Source of the DNA: an uncultured Hellea sp. | GTDB lineage: Bacteria; Pseudomonadota; Alphaproteobacteria; Caulobacterales; Maricaulaceae | Assembly (NCBI GenBank): GCA_937995665.1 | Contig: CALKIX010000049.1 | Location: 1-33,833, forward strand | Length of the DNA: 33,833 nucleotides | Direction: 5' to 3' | Part shown: positions 17,648 through 27,701 of the stretch, piece after piece | Layout of the letters: the number at the start of each line of letters is the position of its first letter | How positions within the stretch are numbered: position 1 is the first letter of the stretch | The notes under the pieces: generated by a model | What the model was told of the DNA's origin: nothing | Databases searched by the model: none | The model's input: the letters and a program-made list of their open reading frames with translations, nothing else | Translations under genes and position numbers: made by a program

Positions 17648-19078
17648 ATGCGACCTTCGGCAATATCATATGCTTGCCTCATCCTTTTATCGGGCTGTAC
17701 AAGCTTGCCAAAATTTTCGGATATTCAACCCGAGGCAACGCAGATAGCCGTTCAAAGCCTCACGCCGCAGCCCCGAAATTGGGCAGAGCTTGCCCCCGCC
17801 GATTTACCAAGCACGGATTGGGTCGGCAGTTTTAATGACCCGCAGCTCTCCGCTCTGGTGACTGAGGCCCTATCCGCGAATACTGATATTGGCGCAGCGC
17901 TGTATCGTCTGGAAGCGGCGCGAGCGCGCATTGAAATAGCTGATGCAGAGCGTTTGCCTTCTTTAAATGGCGCGGCGCAGGGTAGCCGCAATCAAAATAT
18001 CGGAGCAGGATCAGGCGTTACAGGGTTTTCAGGCGGCTTATCTGCGAGCTGGGAAGTTGATATATGGGGCCGGATTCGCGATGATATTTCATCAAGCCAG
18101 GCACAGGCCGCAGCGTCGCAGGCTGATTATGCGGCGGTACGCCTCTCCATTGCGTCTCAAGTTGCGCAAAGCTGGTTTGGCCTTATAGAGGCGCGCCTTC
18201 TCGAAGAGCTATCTGTCAACGACGTGGAAACGCAAGAACGGGCGCTTCGCCTCACCCAGCGCCGTTTTGAGAGCGGGCTCACGGGCTCAAGCGATGTACG
18301 TTTGGCGCGCTCGGCCTTAGCGTCATCCCAAGCTCTGCAAGCAAGTCGGCGGCAATCCTTATCCGCCCAAAAGCGTGCCTTAGAAGTATTGCTACGCCGT
18401 TATCCGGCCGAAGAACTGACAGCCCGCCAAGATTTGCCAGAGCTTCCCGGGCTTAGCGGCGCAGCCACACCAGCCTATGTTTTAGGCAGGCGTCCTGACT
18501 TGCTTGCGGCTGAGCGCCGCTTGGCCGCGCAAGGCCTCGCAATAGATGTGGCGCGTAAAAACCTATTTCCGCGTTTAAGCCTAAGCGGTGGCGCTGACTT
18601 ATCGGGTACAGCCCTGAATAATATTTTTGATCTTGATGCCTTAGTCGCATCGTTACTCGCAAATCTCACGGGGCCAATTTATCAAGGCGGGGCTTTAAAG
18701 GCGAATGTCGCGCAGCAAGAAGCCATTTTGCGTGAACAGTTAGAAGCCTATGCAGGGGCAGCGCTAGGCGCTTATCTGGAAGTTGAAAATGCTCTAGATG
18801 CCGAGCAACGCCTATCGGAACAAGAAACGGCTTTGCGCATTTCTCTGAGCGAAGCTCAAAAGGCCGAAGAAAGATTAGAGTTGCGTTACACAGAAGGGCT
18901 TGTCACTATTCTAGAGTTGCTCGAAGCGCAGTCACGGCGCATCTCGGCGCAGGCTCAATTAATCAGTGCGCGTCAAGAACGTTTAGCCAATCGCGTGCGT
19001 ATGCATGTGGCACTAGGCGGCGGCTTTGAAAGTGAAATTGGGACCTCAAGCTATGCCATTGCTAAGCTGGGGCCTTAA
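17648..19078 (+). CDS. TolC/NodT-family outer membrane efflux lipoprotein
   Basis: Lipobox LILLSGC; LGRRPDLLAAERRLAAQGLAIDVARKNLFPRLSLSGG; RYTEGLVTILELLEAQ. Confidence 0.93.
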   Translation: MRPSAISYACLILLSGCTSLPKFSDIQPEATQIAVQSLTPQPRNWAELAPADLPSTDWVGSFNDPQLSALVTEALSANTDIGAALYRLEAARARIEIADAERLPSLNGAAQGSRNQNIGAGSGVTGFSGGLSASWEVDIWGRIRDDISSSQAQAAASQADYAAVRLSIASQVAQSWFGLIEARLLEELSVNDVETQERALRLTQRRFESGLTGSSDVRLARSALASSQALQASRRQSLSAQKRALEVLLRRYPAEELTARQDLPELPGLSGAATPAYVLGRRPDLLAAERRLAAQGLAIDVARKNLFPRLSLSGGADLSGTALNNIFDLDALVASLLANLTGPIYQGGALKANVAQQEAILREQLEAYAGAALGAYLEVENALDAEQRLSEQETALRISLSEAQKAEERLELRYTEGLVTILELLEAQSRRISAQAQLISARQERLANRVRMHVALGGGFESEIGTSSYAIAKLGP

Positions 19079-19094
19079 AGATAGATTGTTGAGT

Positions 19095-20381
19095 ATGGAC
19101 GCGCAGATTGAAAATTCAAATATACAGGGCTCATCAGCTTTGATGAGGAAAGTCTTACTTGTGGTGGGGCCGCTTCTTGTCTTGGGACTGTTCGCGCTTG
19201 TGCTTTTTCTGGTGGTTAAGCTCAATGATAAGCCCCCGCAAAAGAAAAACTCCTATACGACTTTGGCGGTTATGGCTGAATATGCCGTACGCGATAGCGT
19301 TAACCTTCGGGTGGTGACCCAAGGCGAGTCACGTCCGCAGACGGAGATTGACCTTGTGCCAGAAATTGGCGGGAAGATTGTTTATGTTTCTCCTAATTTT
19401 ATTGAAGGCGGGCTTTTCAAAAAAGGTGAAACGCTTATCCGCATTGAAGATGCCGATTTCAAAGTCGCTGTTATTCGCGCCGAAGCGGGTGTGGCCCAAG
19501 CCGAGCAGGTTTTGGTGCGAGAGATGGCCGAAGGCGAAATTGCGCGGCAAGATTATGCAGAACTTGGACGCGGCGAGCCCAGCGATTTGGCTCTGCGTAT
19601 TCCGCAACGCCGCCAGGCCGAAGCCTCATTGCTTTCGGCCAAAGCAGAGCTTGAATCCATGAAGCTACAATTAACGCGCACCGAAGTTAAAGCGCCTTTT
19701 AATGGGCGGGTGCGCACAAAGTCTTCCGATCTTGGTCAATTTGTAAGCCCTGGAAGGACCTTAGGGCGTATTTTCTCAACCGATATTTTCGAAGTACGCC
19801 TGCCGCTTACCGATGGTGATTTGGCCAAATTAGATTTACCGCTAGCCTTTGTGACCAAGGATCGCGCAAGCGCGCCACGCGTGGCGTTGAGCGCGACAAT
19901 TGCAGGACAAACGCGCGAATGGGACGGGCGCATTATGCGCACAGATAGTGTCTATGATACGCAAACGCGCGCGCTTTTCGCGATTGCAGAAGTTGCTGAT
20001 CCTTATGGCAAAGGGGCGTCAGAGGACGGCGTCCCGCTTGCCCCAGGCCTTTTTGTAACCGCGCAGCTTAATGGCAAAAAATATGATGACGTCATCATAT
20101 TCTCAAGAGATGGCCTGCGCCCTGATGATAAAGTCTATGTTGTCAATAATGTTGGGCAAACCTCGATACGCACGGTAGATGTCCTGGATACGACGCCGGA
20201 TATGGCTTTTCTTAAGGGCGGGGTAGAAGAGGGCGAACTTGTTGTGCTCTCTCCTATGGAAGCTTCGCGCGTGGAAATTCCGCTGAAAGTCTATGATATA
20301 AAAGACCCCTCGCGTCTCTTAGTTGACCCCCCCCGTCCTAGCGGCGCTAGCGCTAATTCTGCCACTGGCAGTCAGGGGTAG
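19095..20381 (+). CDS. HlyD-like efflux periplasmic adaptor (membrane fusion protein)
   Basis: N-terminal TM; LVPEIGGKIVYVSPNFIEGGLFKKGETLIRIEDADFK lipoyl/barrel-sandwich region; LTRTEVKAPFNGRVRTKSSDLGQFVSPG. ATG at 19095 is preferred to the track's start at 19026. Confidence 0.92.
   Translation: MDAQIENSNIQGSSALMRKVLLVVGPLLVLGLFALVLFLVVKLNDKPPQKKNSYTTLAVMAEYAVRDSVNLRVVTQGESRPQTEIDLVPEIGGKIVYVSPNFIEGGLFKKGETLIRIEDADFKVAVIRAEAGVAQAEQVLVREMAEGEIARQDYAELGRGEPSDLALRIPQRRQAEASLLSAKAELESMKLQLTRTEVKAPFNGRVRTKSSDLGQFVSPGRTLGRIFSTDIFEVRLPLTDGDLAKLDLPLAFVTKDRASAPRVALSATIAGQTREWDGRIMRTDSVYDTQTRALFAIAEVADPYGKGASEDGVPLAPGLFVTAQLNGKKYDDVIIFSRDGLRPDDKVYVVNNVGQTSIRTVDVLDTTPDMAFLKGGVEEGELVVLSPMEASRVEIPLKVYDIKDPSRLLVDPPRPSGASANSATGSQG
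20327..20334 (+). repeat. C8 homopolymer tract within the MFP coding region
   Basis: 'gttgaCCCCCCCCgtcct' near the 3' end of the adaptor CDS. Confidence 0.9.
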
Positions 20382-20383
20382 CT

Positions 20384-23300
20384 ATGAAAGTGATTATTGC
20401 CTGGTTCGTTAAAAATCCTGTAGCTGCCAACCTTGTCATGGCGCTAATGTTTCTGATCGGTTTTCAGGGATATAATAATTTAAATCGAGAGTTTTTTCCG
20501 CAAACCTCGCTTAACGCGATGACAATTTCTACTACATGGCAGGGTGCCTCCCCGCGCGATGTGGAAGAACAAATCGTTATACGGCTTGAAGAAGCTGTGG
20601 ATGGTCTAGACGGCATTGAGTCTATTGAGTCCCGCGCGCGGGAAGGTGTGGGAACGGTCACAATTAATACTCGCGCAAATGTTGATTTTGAAAAACTGTT
20701 CGATGAAGTCAAATCCAGAGTCGATGCGGTGCAAAACTTACCACAAGATTCGTTTCGTCCAGAGGTTAAGCGCCTCGAAGCGCGCCCTGATATTATGTTT
20801 TTAGCCCTGCACGGCAATATTGATAGGCTTGAATTGCAGCGTGAGGCAACGCAGCTTCGCCAGAAAATTACGGATTTGAAGGGGTTTCAGATTACTTCTC
20901 AAGTCAGTAAAATTGCAGAACAGGTTACGATTGAAATATCAGAAGAGGCTTTGCGTCAATATAATTTGACCTTTAGCCAAGTTGCGCAGGCAATCTCGGG
21001 AACCTCGGTTAACCTCTCAGCGGGAACAGTTCAGACTTCTGGCGGCAATCTACAGCTAAGAGCGCGTAACCTTGCCAATAGTGAAGAGGATTTTGGAAAA
21101 ATTATTGTTCGCCAAACAGGTGATGGCGCTGTGATTCGCGTGCGCGATATTGCTAAAATAATTGACCGTTTTGAGGATAATGATTTTAACGCAACTTTCC
21201 GAGGAGAGAATACGGCTATCTTCGAGGTTAAGTCGCCAGATAACCTCAATATTTCAGAGGTAGGAAAGGCCATACGCATATTCGAAAAGGAGATTAACGA
21301 GACCCTTCGTCCTGAACTGACCTTTACGATATGGTCTGATGTCTCTGAGACTTTTGATAGCCGTATGGAACTTATCGGTAGCAATGCCTTCTCTGGTCTT
21401 GCTCTAGTTTTAATTATTCTGGTTTTATTCCTACGGCCCGCCGTCGCCATTTGGGTTACGATTGGCATTTTTGCCGCATTTATGGGCGCTATTGGTGTTG
21501 CGCCATATCTAGGCATTACGCTGAATATGATTTCGCTCTTTGCCTTTTTGCTCGTCATTGGGATTGTGGTTGATGATGCTATTGTTGTGGGCGAGTCTAT
21601 TTATTTTCATGTTGAAAATGGCGTGGCGGGTGAGCGCGGCGCAATTGCGGGGGCCAATATGGTCGTTAAGCCCGTCTATTTTGGAGTCATCACAACCATA
21701 ATGATGTTTATCCCCTTTATGCTTATAACAGGGCCTTGGCGCGGCGCGACGTCGCAAATTAGCCTTGTGGTCATTGCGGTCTTAATATTCTCTCTTATCG
21801 AAGCTTTCTTTATTCTTCCTGCCCATTTGCGCCATTTAAAGCCTGTGCCTGAGCATCAAGAAAACAGGTTGCTTCGGTTTCAGAACAAGATGGCCTCTGG
21901 CCTCACTGGATTTGCTAAAAAATGGTTTCGCCCCTTTATCGCGCAGCTTATTCGCTTTCGTTATTTTACGGTCGCGATATTTGTAGGCCTGTTTATTTTG
22001 GCCGTCGGTCTCTTAAGGTTTGGGTTTGTGCCAGTTTCATTTCTGCCCGAAGTTGAAACAGATAGGATTACTTTTGAGGCTCGCCTGCCTGAGGGTACGA
22101 CTTTTGAGCGCATGGAACAAATTCGCCGTCAACTTGAAGCCGGGATAGTCAAACTAAATGAGAATACGAAAGAGGATTTCGGGGTCGATCATATACTCAT
22201 TGAAAAACCAGGCGCGGTCACCAGCGGACGTACGGTCAATGCTTGGATGCAATTAATTGATTCTGATTATCGCAAGCATATCTCAACAAAATCCATAGCG
22301 GATAAATTAGAAGAATATGTCGGCCCCGTTCCCGATGCATATAGGGCGACTTATGGTACAACCCATAGCGAGGGAGGGGGGTCTAGCCGAGTCGGTTACG
22401 GTCTTGTGTCTTCAGACCCTGAAGCTCTTCGTATTGCTCTGCTTGAAATTAAGGAAGAGCTGGCAAGTTATGATATTGTCAAGCGCACTTTTGATAGTTT
22501 GGAAAGCTCCGCCTCCGAAGTGCACTTCACCCTAAAGCCTGGGGCTGAGACTTTAGGCATTACGCTAGCTGATGTGACACGCCAAGTGAGGGAAGCTTTT
22601 TTTGGGCGTGAGGTTCAGCGCTTGCCGCGCGGGGGCGAGGATGTCCGCGTCATGGTACGTTACCCAGAAGCCGCACGCGATTCTATTGATAGCCTTAAGA
22701 ACTTACGCATACGAGCGCAAAATGGTGTCGAAGTGCCTGTCTATGCTGTGGCCGATGTCACCTTTACGGAAGGCGTTGGGCAAATTCGACGCCGTGATCG
22801 CCGCCGCCAAGAATTTGTTGGCGGGCATACGCGGGGCAAGCCTGAAGTCGTTGCGGAGCTTAAACGCGCTATGGAGGAAGAGTTTCTACCCGCGTGGCAA
22901 TTGCGTCATCCCAATGTGAAACGGGTTAAGCGCGGCAATGATACGGTGCAGTCCGATATGGTTGCTGAACTTAAGGCCTCCTTTACCATTATTCTTTTGC
23001 TTATGTATGGCTTATTGGCCGTTGCCTTTAGATCATACGCTCAACCATTATTAATTGTTATAGCGCTGCCTTTTGCTTTTGTTGGCATGATTTTTGGCAA
23101 CCTGATTACGGGTGTGTCTTTTGGGATGATGTCTATTTTCGGATTTTTTGCGGCCAGCGGCGTCGCGGTCAATGATAACCTCGTCCTAATTGATTATGTT
23201 AACCGCCTGCGGGACAAAGGCGTTGGCGCTTATCAAGCGATGCTCGATGCCTGCGTGGCGCGCTTTAGGCCTATCTTGTTAACTTCGGTCACGACATTTG

Positions 23301-23608
23301 TTGGCATCACACCTATTTTGTTTGAGACCTCTACCCAAGCCGAGTTTTTAAAGCCGATGGTTGTGGCCTTGGCTTTTGGTGTCTTGTTTGATTTCTTCCT
23401 AACCTTAATGCTCGTGCCAGCGCTTTACGGCATTGGCGTTGACATTACGCGTTTTTTCCGCGGGTTATGGAGCGGCGAAAAGCAGCCGCCCTTTGGCTCA
23501 ACCTATGATCCTGATATGGCGCTAGCTCTTGATGAGATAGAGCTGGATGCAGATGTTGAGGCAATGCTAAGTAAGGCGGACGGCAACTCGCCTCTGCCTG
23601 CGGAGTAA
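20384..23608 (+). CDS. RND-family efflux transporter permease (AcrB/HAE-1 like)
   Basis: 1074 aa; NPVAANLVMALMFLIGFQGYNNLNREFFPQ, ISTTWQGASPRDVEEQIVIRLEEAV, VIGIVVDDAIVVGESI, FGFFAASGVAVNDNLVLIDYVNRLR. Confidence 0.95.
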   Translation: MKVIIAWFVKNPVAANLVMALMFLIGFQGYNNLNREFFPQTSLNAMTISTTWQGASPRDVEEQIVIRLEEAVDGLDGIESIESRAREGVGTVTINTRANVDFEKLFDEVKSRVDAVQNLPQDSFRPEVKRLEARPDIMFLALHGNIDRLELQREATQLRQKITDLKGFQITSQVSKIAEQVTIEISEEALRQYNLTFSQVAQAISGTSVNLSAGTVQTSGGNLQLRARNLANSEEDFGKIIVRQTGDGAVIRVRDIAKIIDRFEDNDFNATFRGENTAIFEVKSPDNLNISEVGKAIRIFEKEINETLRPELTFTIWSDVSETFDSRMELIGSNAFSGLALVLIILVLFLRPAVAIWVTIGIFAAFMGAIGVAPYLGITLNMISLFAFLLVIGIVVDDAIVVGESIYFHVENGVAGERGAIAGANMVVKPVYFGVITTIMMFIPFMLITGPWRGATSQISLVVIAVLIFSLIEAFFILPAHLRHLKPVPEHQENRLLRFQNKMASGLTGFAKKWFRPFIAQLIRFRYFTVAIFVGLFILAVGLLRFGFVPVSFLPEVETDRITFEARLPEGTTFERMEQIRRQLEAGIVKLNENTKEDFGVDHILIEKPGAVTSGRTVNAWMQLIDSDYRKHISTKSIADKLEEYVGPVPDAYRATYGTTHSEGGGSSRVGYGLVSSDPEALRIALLEIKEELASYDIVKRTFDSLESSASEVHFTLKPGAETLGITLADVTRQVREAFFGREVQRLPRGGEDVRVMVRYPEAARDSIDSLKNLRIRAQNGVEVPVYAVADVTFTEGVGQIRRRDRRRQEFVGGHTRGKPEVVAELKRAMEEEFLPAWQLRHPNVKRVKRGNDTVQSDMVAELKASFTIILLLMYGLLAVAFRSYAQPLLIVIALPFAFVGMIFGNLITGVSFGMMSIFGFFAASGVAVNDNLVLIDYVNRLRDKGVGAYQAMLDACVARFRPILLTSVTTFVGITPILFETSTQAEFLKPMVVALAFGVLFDFFLTLMLVPALYGIGVDITRFFRGLWSGEKQPPFGSTYDPDMALALDEIELDADVEAMLSKADGNSPLPAE

Positions 23609-23611
23609 GGC

Positions 23612-24775
23612 TTAAGAGCCGTGGGTCCGCATAGCGCTGACCATGGCTTTGGCGCGGCCCGAGAAGCTATCCTCGCAAGCCGCGATTTGGCTGTAGCGGC
23701 GGCGTAATTTTCCGGGCACATCTTTAAGTGCTTTTTGGCCAAATTTTTCCGCCTTTGAATAAAGCTGAGAGAGCGCTGCGGCGGGGCCTTGGGCGGCGAT
23801 AAAGCCAGTTCCAATAGTTACATCTTCGCTGGCATAATGGCGCTTATAGCCGTCGAGACCTGCGCCCAGATCAATTTTATCGTAGCCCATATCTGCACTG
23901 GCTTCTATCATCAGCTCTAAGAGCTGAATGCCGGGTGCATAATTGTGCAAGTCACTATCATAAGCGACGATCCAGCTATGGAAAGTTTGTCCATCAGTTA
24001 AACCTAAATCAACTGCCGCTAAACGATTACCAAAATATAGCGCATGCATATCACAGCGCAAAGGAGCCTTAGGCATGCGCCATAAATTATATAGCAGATC
24101 TAAAGTCCAGCCCGCAGATAGGACGTCATATTTACCCGTCATTTCAAACTTTTTGGTTTTCCATGCTATGAGCTGCTCAAAAACGGCTTTGTCCTGGCTT
24201 TTAAACTCACAGCGTATTTCGCCAATTTCCTCTGCGGCCTTGCGGGCGCGGCGGCGATTGCTTTTCAGGTGGCGGCGATAGCTACTATCGCGTTCGGCGC
24301 GCCATGCTTGGGCCCCTTGGGGCATATGCATCAATACGCCTTTATCTTTTGTCTGCTTAAAGGAAGACAGCTCAGGGTTCACGGCGGCGCTAAAATGATA
24401 GGCGCCAATGCCAGCTTGTTTCAAAAGCTCTGCAGGATCGAGCTCAGTCCCTGCATGGCAGATAAAGCCGTGATAATCGGTTAGAGGCGCGCCAACTGGG
24501 CGGGCAAATCCGCGGCCTTGAAGCGGCAGAAAGGCGAAAGGCAGGCCTTTTGTGTCATAGACGCAAAGCACACGCACATCATCGCACAGGGTCTCCACGG
24601 CTTGCGTATAGCCGATGTGAAAATAAGGGCTGTAAAGTGCAGTATTACCAGCGCGCATGGCTGCCCAAGCGGCAATATCGCGAGCTTCAAGCTCGCTTGC
24701 ATTCTTAATTTTTACTATTGGTCTTTGACCCACCACGCCGTCTCCAGCTATATTATTGAAGGTTGAGCATAGCAA
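23612..24775 (-). CDS. GNAT / BioF2-like (FemAB superfamily, CelD-like) acyltransferase
   Basis: SSYRRHLKSNRRRARKAAEEIGEIRCEFKSQDKAVFEQLIAWKTKKFE...FHSWIVAYDSDLHNYAPGIQLLELMIEASADMGYDKIDLGAGLDGYKRHYA matches the Acetyltransf_6 pattern. Confidence 0.82.
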   Translation of the reverse strand: MLCSTFNNIAGDGVVGQRPIVKIKNASELEARDIAAWAAMRAGNTALYSPYFHIGYTQAVETLCDDVRVLCVYDTKGLPFAFLPLQGRGFARPVGAPLTDYHGFICHAGTELDPAELLKQAGIGAYHFSAAVNPELSSFKQTKDKGVLMHMPQGAQAWRAERDSSYRRHLKSNRRRARKAAEEIGEIRCEFKSQDKAVFEQLIAWKTKKFEMTGKYDVLSAGWTLDLLYNLWRMPKAPLRCDMHALYFGNRLAAVDLGLTDGQTFHSWIVAYDSDLHNYAPGIQLLELMIEASADMGYDKIDLGAGLDGYKRHYASEDVTIGTGFIAAQGPAAALSQLYSKAEKFGQKALKDVPGKLRRRYSQIAACEDSFSGRAKAMVSAMRTHGS

Positions 24776-24886
24776 AAAAGAGTTAGAAACGATTTAAGAT
24801 TTGGGCTTTTCTCGCCAAAAGCTGCAGATTAATCCTCATAAAGTGCGCGTCATTTATGCTTAAGAAAATTATTTCTTGAGGATATT

Positions 24887-26164
24887 ATGGACCTGAATAG
24901 CCCGAATCTAAACATGCCCTATCTTGCGCCTGCACAGGCCCAGAAACACGTGACTCACAATGAAGCTTTGCGACAGCTTGACGCTATCGTACAGTTAAGC
25001 GTTACTGGGGTTGCAAATACGCCGCCAGAGGGCGTTCAGGCGGGGCAAAGGATCATTGTAGGTGCTGCGCCGTCAAATGATTTCGAAGGTCAGGTAAATA
25101 AGGTCGCTGCATTTCAAGATGGGGCTTGGGTGTTTTACCAAGCCAAGCCCGGGTGGCGGGCTTTTGTTGAAGACCTCTCAGAGCTTTATGTTTTTAAGGG
25201 CGATAGCTGGGAAAGCTTAACTTCTGGAGATTTGGACTCAGCCCAGATTTTTGGCGTGAATACGGCAGCGGATAATTTTAACCGGCTTGCAGTGAGGGCC
25301 CCCGCAACTCTGCTTGATAATGAAGGGGCAGGGCATCAATTAAAAGTCAATAAAGCAGTACAGACAGATACGGCGAGTTTGTTGTTTCAATCTGGGTATA
25401 GTGGCCACGCTGAAATGGGGCTGACGGGTAGTAATGACTTTCACTTAAAAACGAGTGCAGATGGCGTTCAATTCAGAGATAGCTTGATTGCTGATGCACA
25501 AAGCGGCGTTGTTGATTTTCCCTATGGAACAGATTCGGCGCAACGGGTTGTTCCTATGGATATATGCGGAGGTCCAGATGAGTATTATGGTTTTCCCAAT
25601 ACCACCTCGATAACCTATTTAAAAAGTACTTATAGCTTTATTCTGGGTAGGGTTATCTTTTCTGCAATCTATGTTGATCGTCAGTCTATACTCACAGGCG
25701 GCCTCGTTGCTCAATATGCCGCTAGTGCTACAGCAGGGTCATTAATGAGGGCAGGGTTGTACAAGATGGGCACTCCAGTTGGGGGGAGTTGGGATATCGG
25801 CGAACGTGTCGTAGATTTTGGCACTGTTCCGGCAGACACGGCTGACCAAAAAAACTTCACCTTAACAGCGCCTGTTACAGTGAAACCTGGTTGGTATCTG
25901 TCTGCGGTTGGGGTGAGTGGCGCCGGGGCAAAGGCGCGGATTTTGCGTAACTATCAGCCGCAGCTTAATTATATCGCTCCGCAGGGCGGAGGTACGGCTT
26001 CTGATTTTAGATTCGTAGGGCCTTCGCATTACATGTATAGTAATAACGCCAGTGAAATAATAAACGGTTTTCCAGAAACCTGGCCGGGGAATCCAGTGTT
26101 TGATATTGTTACATCGCAAAGCTATTCAATTCTTCCCTTTATACCTAAATGGCGATTTCAATAA
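24887..26164 (+). CDS. DUF2793 domain protein (phage / GTA tail-fibre-like)
   Basis: N-terminus NLNMPYLAPAQAQKHVTHNEALRQLDAIVQLSV...FQDGAWVFYQAKPGWRAFVED is characteristic of DUF2793. Confidence 0.85.
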   Translation: MDLNSPNLNMPYLAPAQAQKHVTHNEALRQLDAIVQLSVTGVANTPPEGVQAGQRIIVGAAPSNDFEGQVNKVAAFQDGAWVFYQAKPGWRAFVEDLSELYVFKGDSWESLTSGDLDSAQIFGVNTAADNFNRLAVRAPATLLDNEGAGHQLKVNKAVQTDTASLLFQSGYSGHAEMGLTGSNDFHLKTSADGVQFRDSLIADAQSGVVDFPYGTDSAQRVVPMDICGGPDEYYGFPNTTSITYLKSTYSFILGRVIFSAIYVDRQSILTGGLVAQYAASATAGSLMRAGLYKMGTPVGGSWDIGERVVDFGTVPADTADQKNFTLTAPVTVKPGWYLSAVGVSGAGAKARILRNYQPQLNYIAPQGGGTASDFRFVGPSHYMYSNNASEIINGFPETWPGNPVFDIVTSQSYSILPFIPKWRFQ

Positions 26165-26171
26165 ATGTAAT

Positions 26172-26879
26172 TTATCGGCAGGTGCTGCTTGGGCCCATAT
26201 CGAAGTGAAAATGGTCATGATGGGCCGCGTTAAAGTCTGGACTCAAAGTCACTTTGAATATTTTACAGGCTTTCTTGCGCGCGGTGCGCAGGAACTGTCT
26301 GCGGCTTGCATTCTTACCGTTCCAATCTTTCTGAATAGATATGAGCGTGCCGTTACTCAGCTCAAATCCTGTAATGTCCCAAGCATTAGCAAAAGCGTGC
26401 TCGCTCCATTGACCTGAATTATTTCCGTTTTGGCGGCGGCAGCTATATGTGCCGAAATGGTGAATTTTTATAATATCCTGGTCAAAATATTCGCGCGATA
26501 AAATCTGTAATTCGCGCATCCAAATCCAAGCCCCTAGTGAAAGCGGGCATTGCATAGGAGCCATATTGGGCGAAAGGCTTATATTATGAGCGCTCGTAAC
26601 ATCACGCGCTATTGTCCAGCCGCAGCTATTATTGGGACGATTAGGCTTTGAGGGGGCTGAGCTTAGCTTATTCAGCCCATTGGCCATATCCATGCAGACA
26701 GAAGAAGGCGAGAGGCTAAGCCGTATGAATTGAGCCTTAGTTCCAAAGCCAAGCGGGGCTTGGGGGTTGAGCTTTCGCCATGGTAGATGTTGCTGCGGGA
26801 TAAAATTATTAGCTGCTACGGCGCTGGCAGCGATCGCCGCGAGAATAACTATCTGCACGATAAGAGGCCGTTTCCACAT
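26172..26879 (-). CDS. Extensin-like C-terminal domain protein, membrane-anchored
   Basis: N-terminal TM; CGWTIARDVTSAHNISLSPNMAPMQCPLSLGAWIWMRE...FGTYSCR...SEHAFANAWDITGFEL...AAHHDHFHFDMGPSSTCR. ATG at 26879 (MWKRPLIV) is preferred to the track's TTG at 26918, which overlaps the upstream gene. Confidence 0.88.
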   Translation of the reverse strand: MWKRPLIVQIVILAAIAASAVAANNFIPQQHLPWRKLNPQAPLGFGTKAQFIRLSLSPSSVCMDMANGLNKLSSAPSKPNRPNNSCGWTIARDVTSAHNISLSPNMAPMQCPLSLGAWIWMRELQILSREYFDQDIIKIHHFGTYSCRRQNGNNSGQWSEHAFANAWDITGFELSNGTLISIQKDWNGKNASRRQFLRTARKKACKIFKVTLSPDFNAAHHDHFHFDMGPSSTCR

Positions 26880-26902
26880 GTAATTCTCTATAAGGCGCGG
26901 GC

Positions 26903-27697
26903 TTAATTTACTAAGCAAATGACTTGGGCAATGCGGCGTTCTCTGCGCAGGCGATCGGCCTCGAGGCCGTAGCTTTGCAGTGTCAGCGCCGTGGGCTTTT
27001 GCGTGTTTGCGCTAAATTTGCCCTTCAGGTTTGAAGGGGCCACCGTATAGATACGGCCACGGCGCGGACTTTCTGCAGAGACAACGCCGATAACTTCGCC
27101 GTCCTTATCCAAAACAGGTCCGCCCGAGAGCCCGCCTAAAGAGCCTCGTAGGCCGCGGCTTCGCCCAATTTCGGACCACGCGAGTATGGATTCATCAGAG
27201 CGATAACGCCCTCGAATAAGCAAACGGTTGCGCCCAATCAAAGTGCCGACGGCATCGCCCGGCTTGCCTTGTGGAAAGCCGAAGAAAAATCCGCGCTCAC
27301 CGATTTGACGTTGGCTTGCAAGGTCATGGGCCAATGATTTGCGCCGCCAGCTTGATGTTAGTATCGCTGTGTCGCTGTTTGAAAAGACTTCGGCATTAAC
27401 GCGTAAAATTTTCAAGCCGCCCACATCGATACCGACCTCATCACAGCTATCTACGACATGTCGGGCGGTCATCCATTTGCCATTATCGCTCATGGCGAAA
27501 GCTGTCCCAATTCCAGAGCGGGGTCTTTCAACAGCTACAATGATACGCTCATCGCGCGGGGTTTCGCTTGGTAACATTTCACCGAGCTCTGGCGGGGAAT
27601 CTGGGGTGTCTATCTTCGTCGCTTTGTGCTTGGCATTTCCATATATCAGCAAGACAAGTGCAAGATAAATGAGCCAATCGGGGATCTTCGCCCTCAT
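26903..27697 (-). CDS. Trypsin-like serine protease, N-terminal TM
   Basis: Candidate catalytic triad His (TARHVVDSC), Asp (SNSDTAIL), Ser (GGLSGGPVLDKDGEVIGV); hydrophobic N-terminus WLIYLALVLLIYG. Confidence 0.85.
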   Translation of the reverse strand: MRAKIPDWLIYLALVLLIYGNAKHKATKIDTPDSPPELGEMLPSETPRDERIIVAVERPRSGIGTAFAMSDNGKWMTARHVVDSCDEVGIDVGGLKILRVNAEVFSNSDTAILTSSWRRKSLAHDLASQRQIGERGFFFGFPQGKPGDAVGTLIGRNRLLIRGRYRSDESILAWSEIGRSRGLRGSLGGLSGGPVLDKDGEVIGVVSAESPRRGRIYTVAPSNLKGKFSANTQKPTALTLQSYGLEADRLRRERRIAQVICLVN

Positions 27698-27701
27698 CTA
27701 A

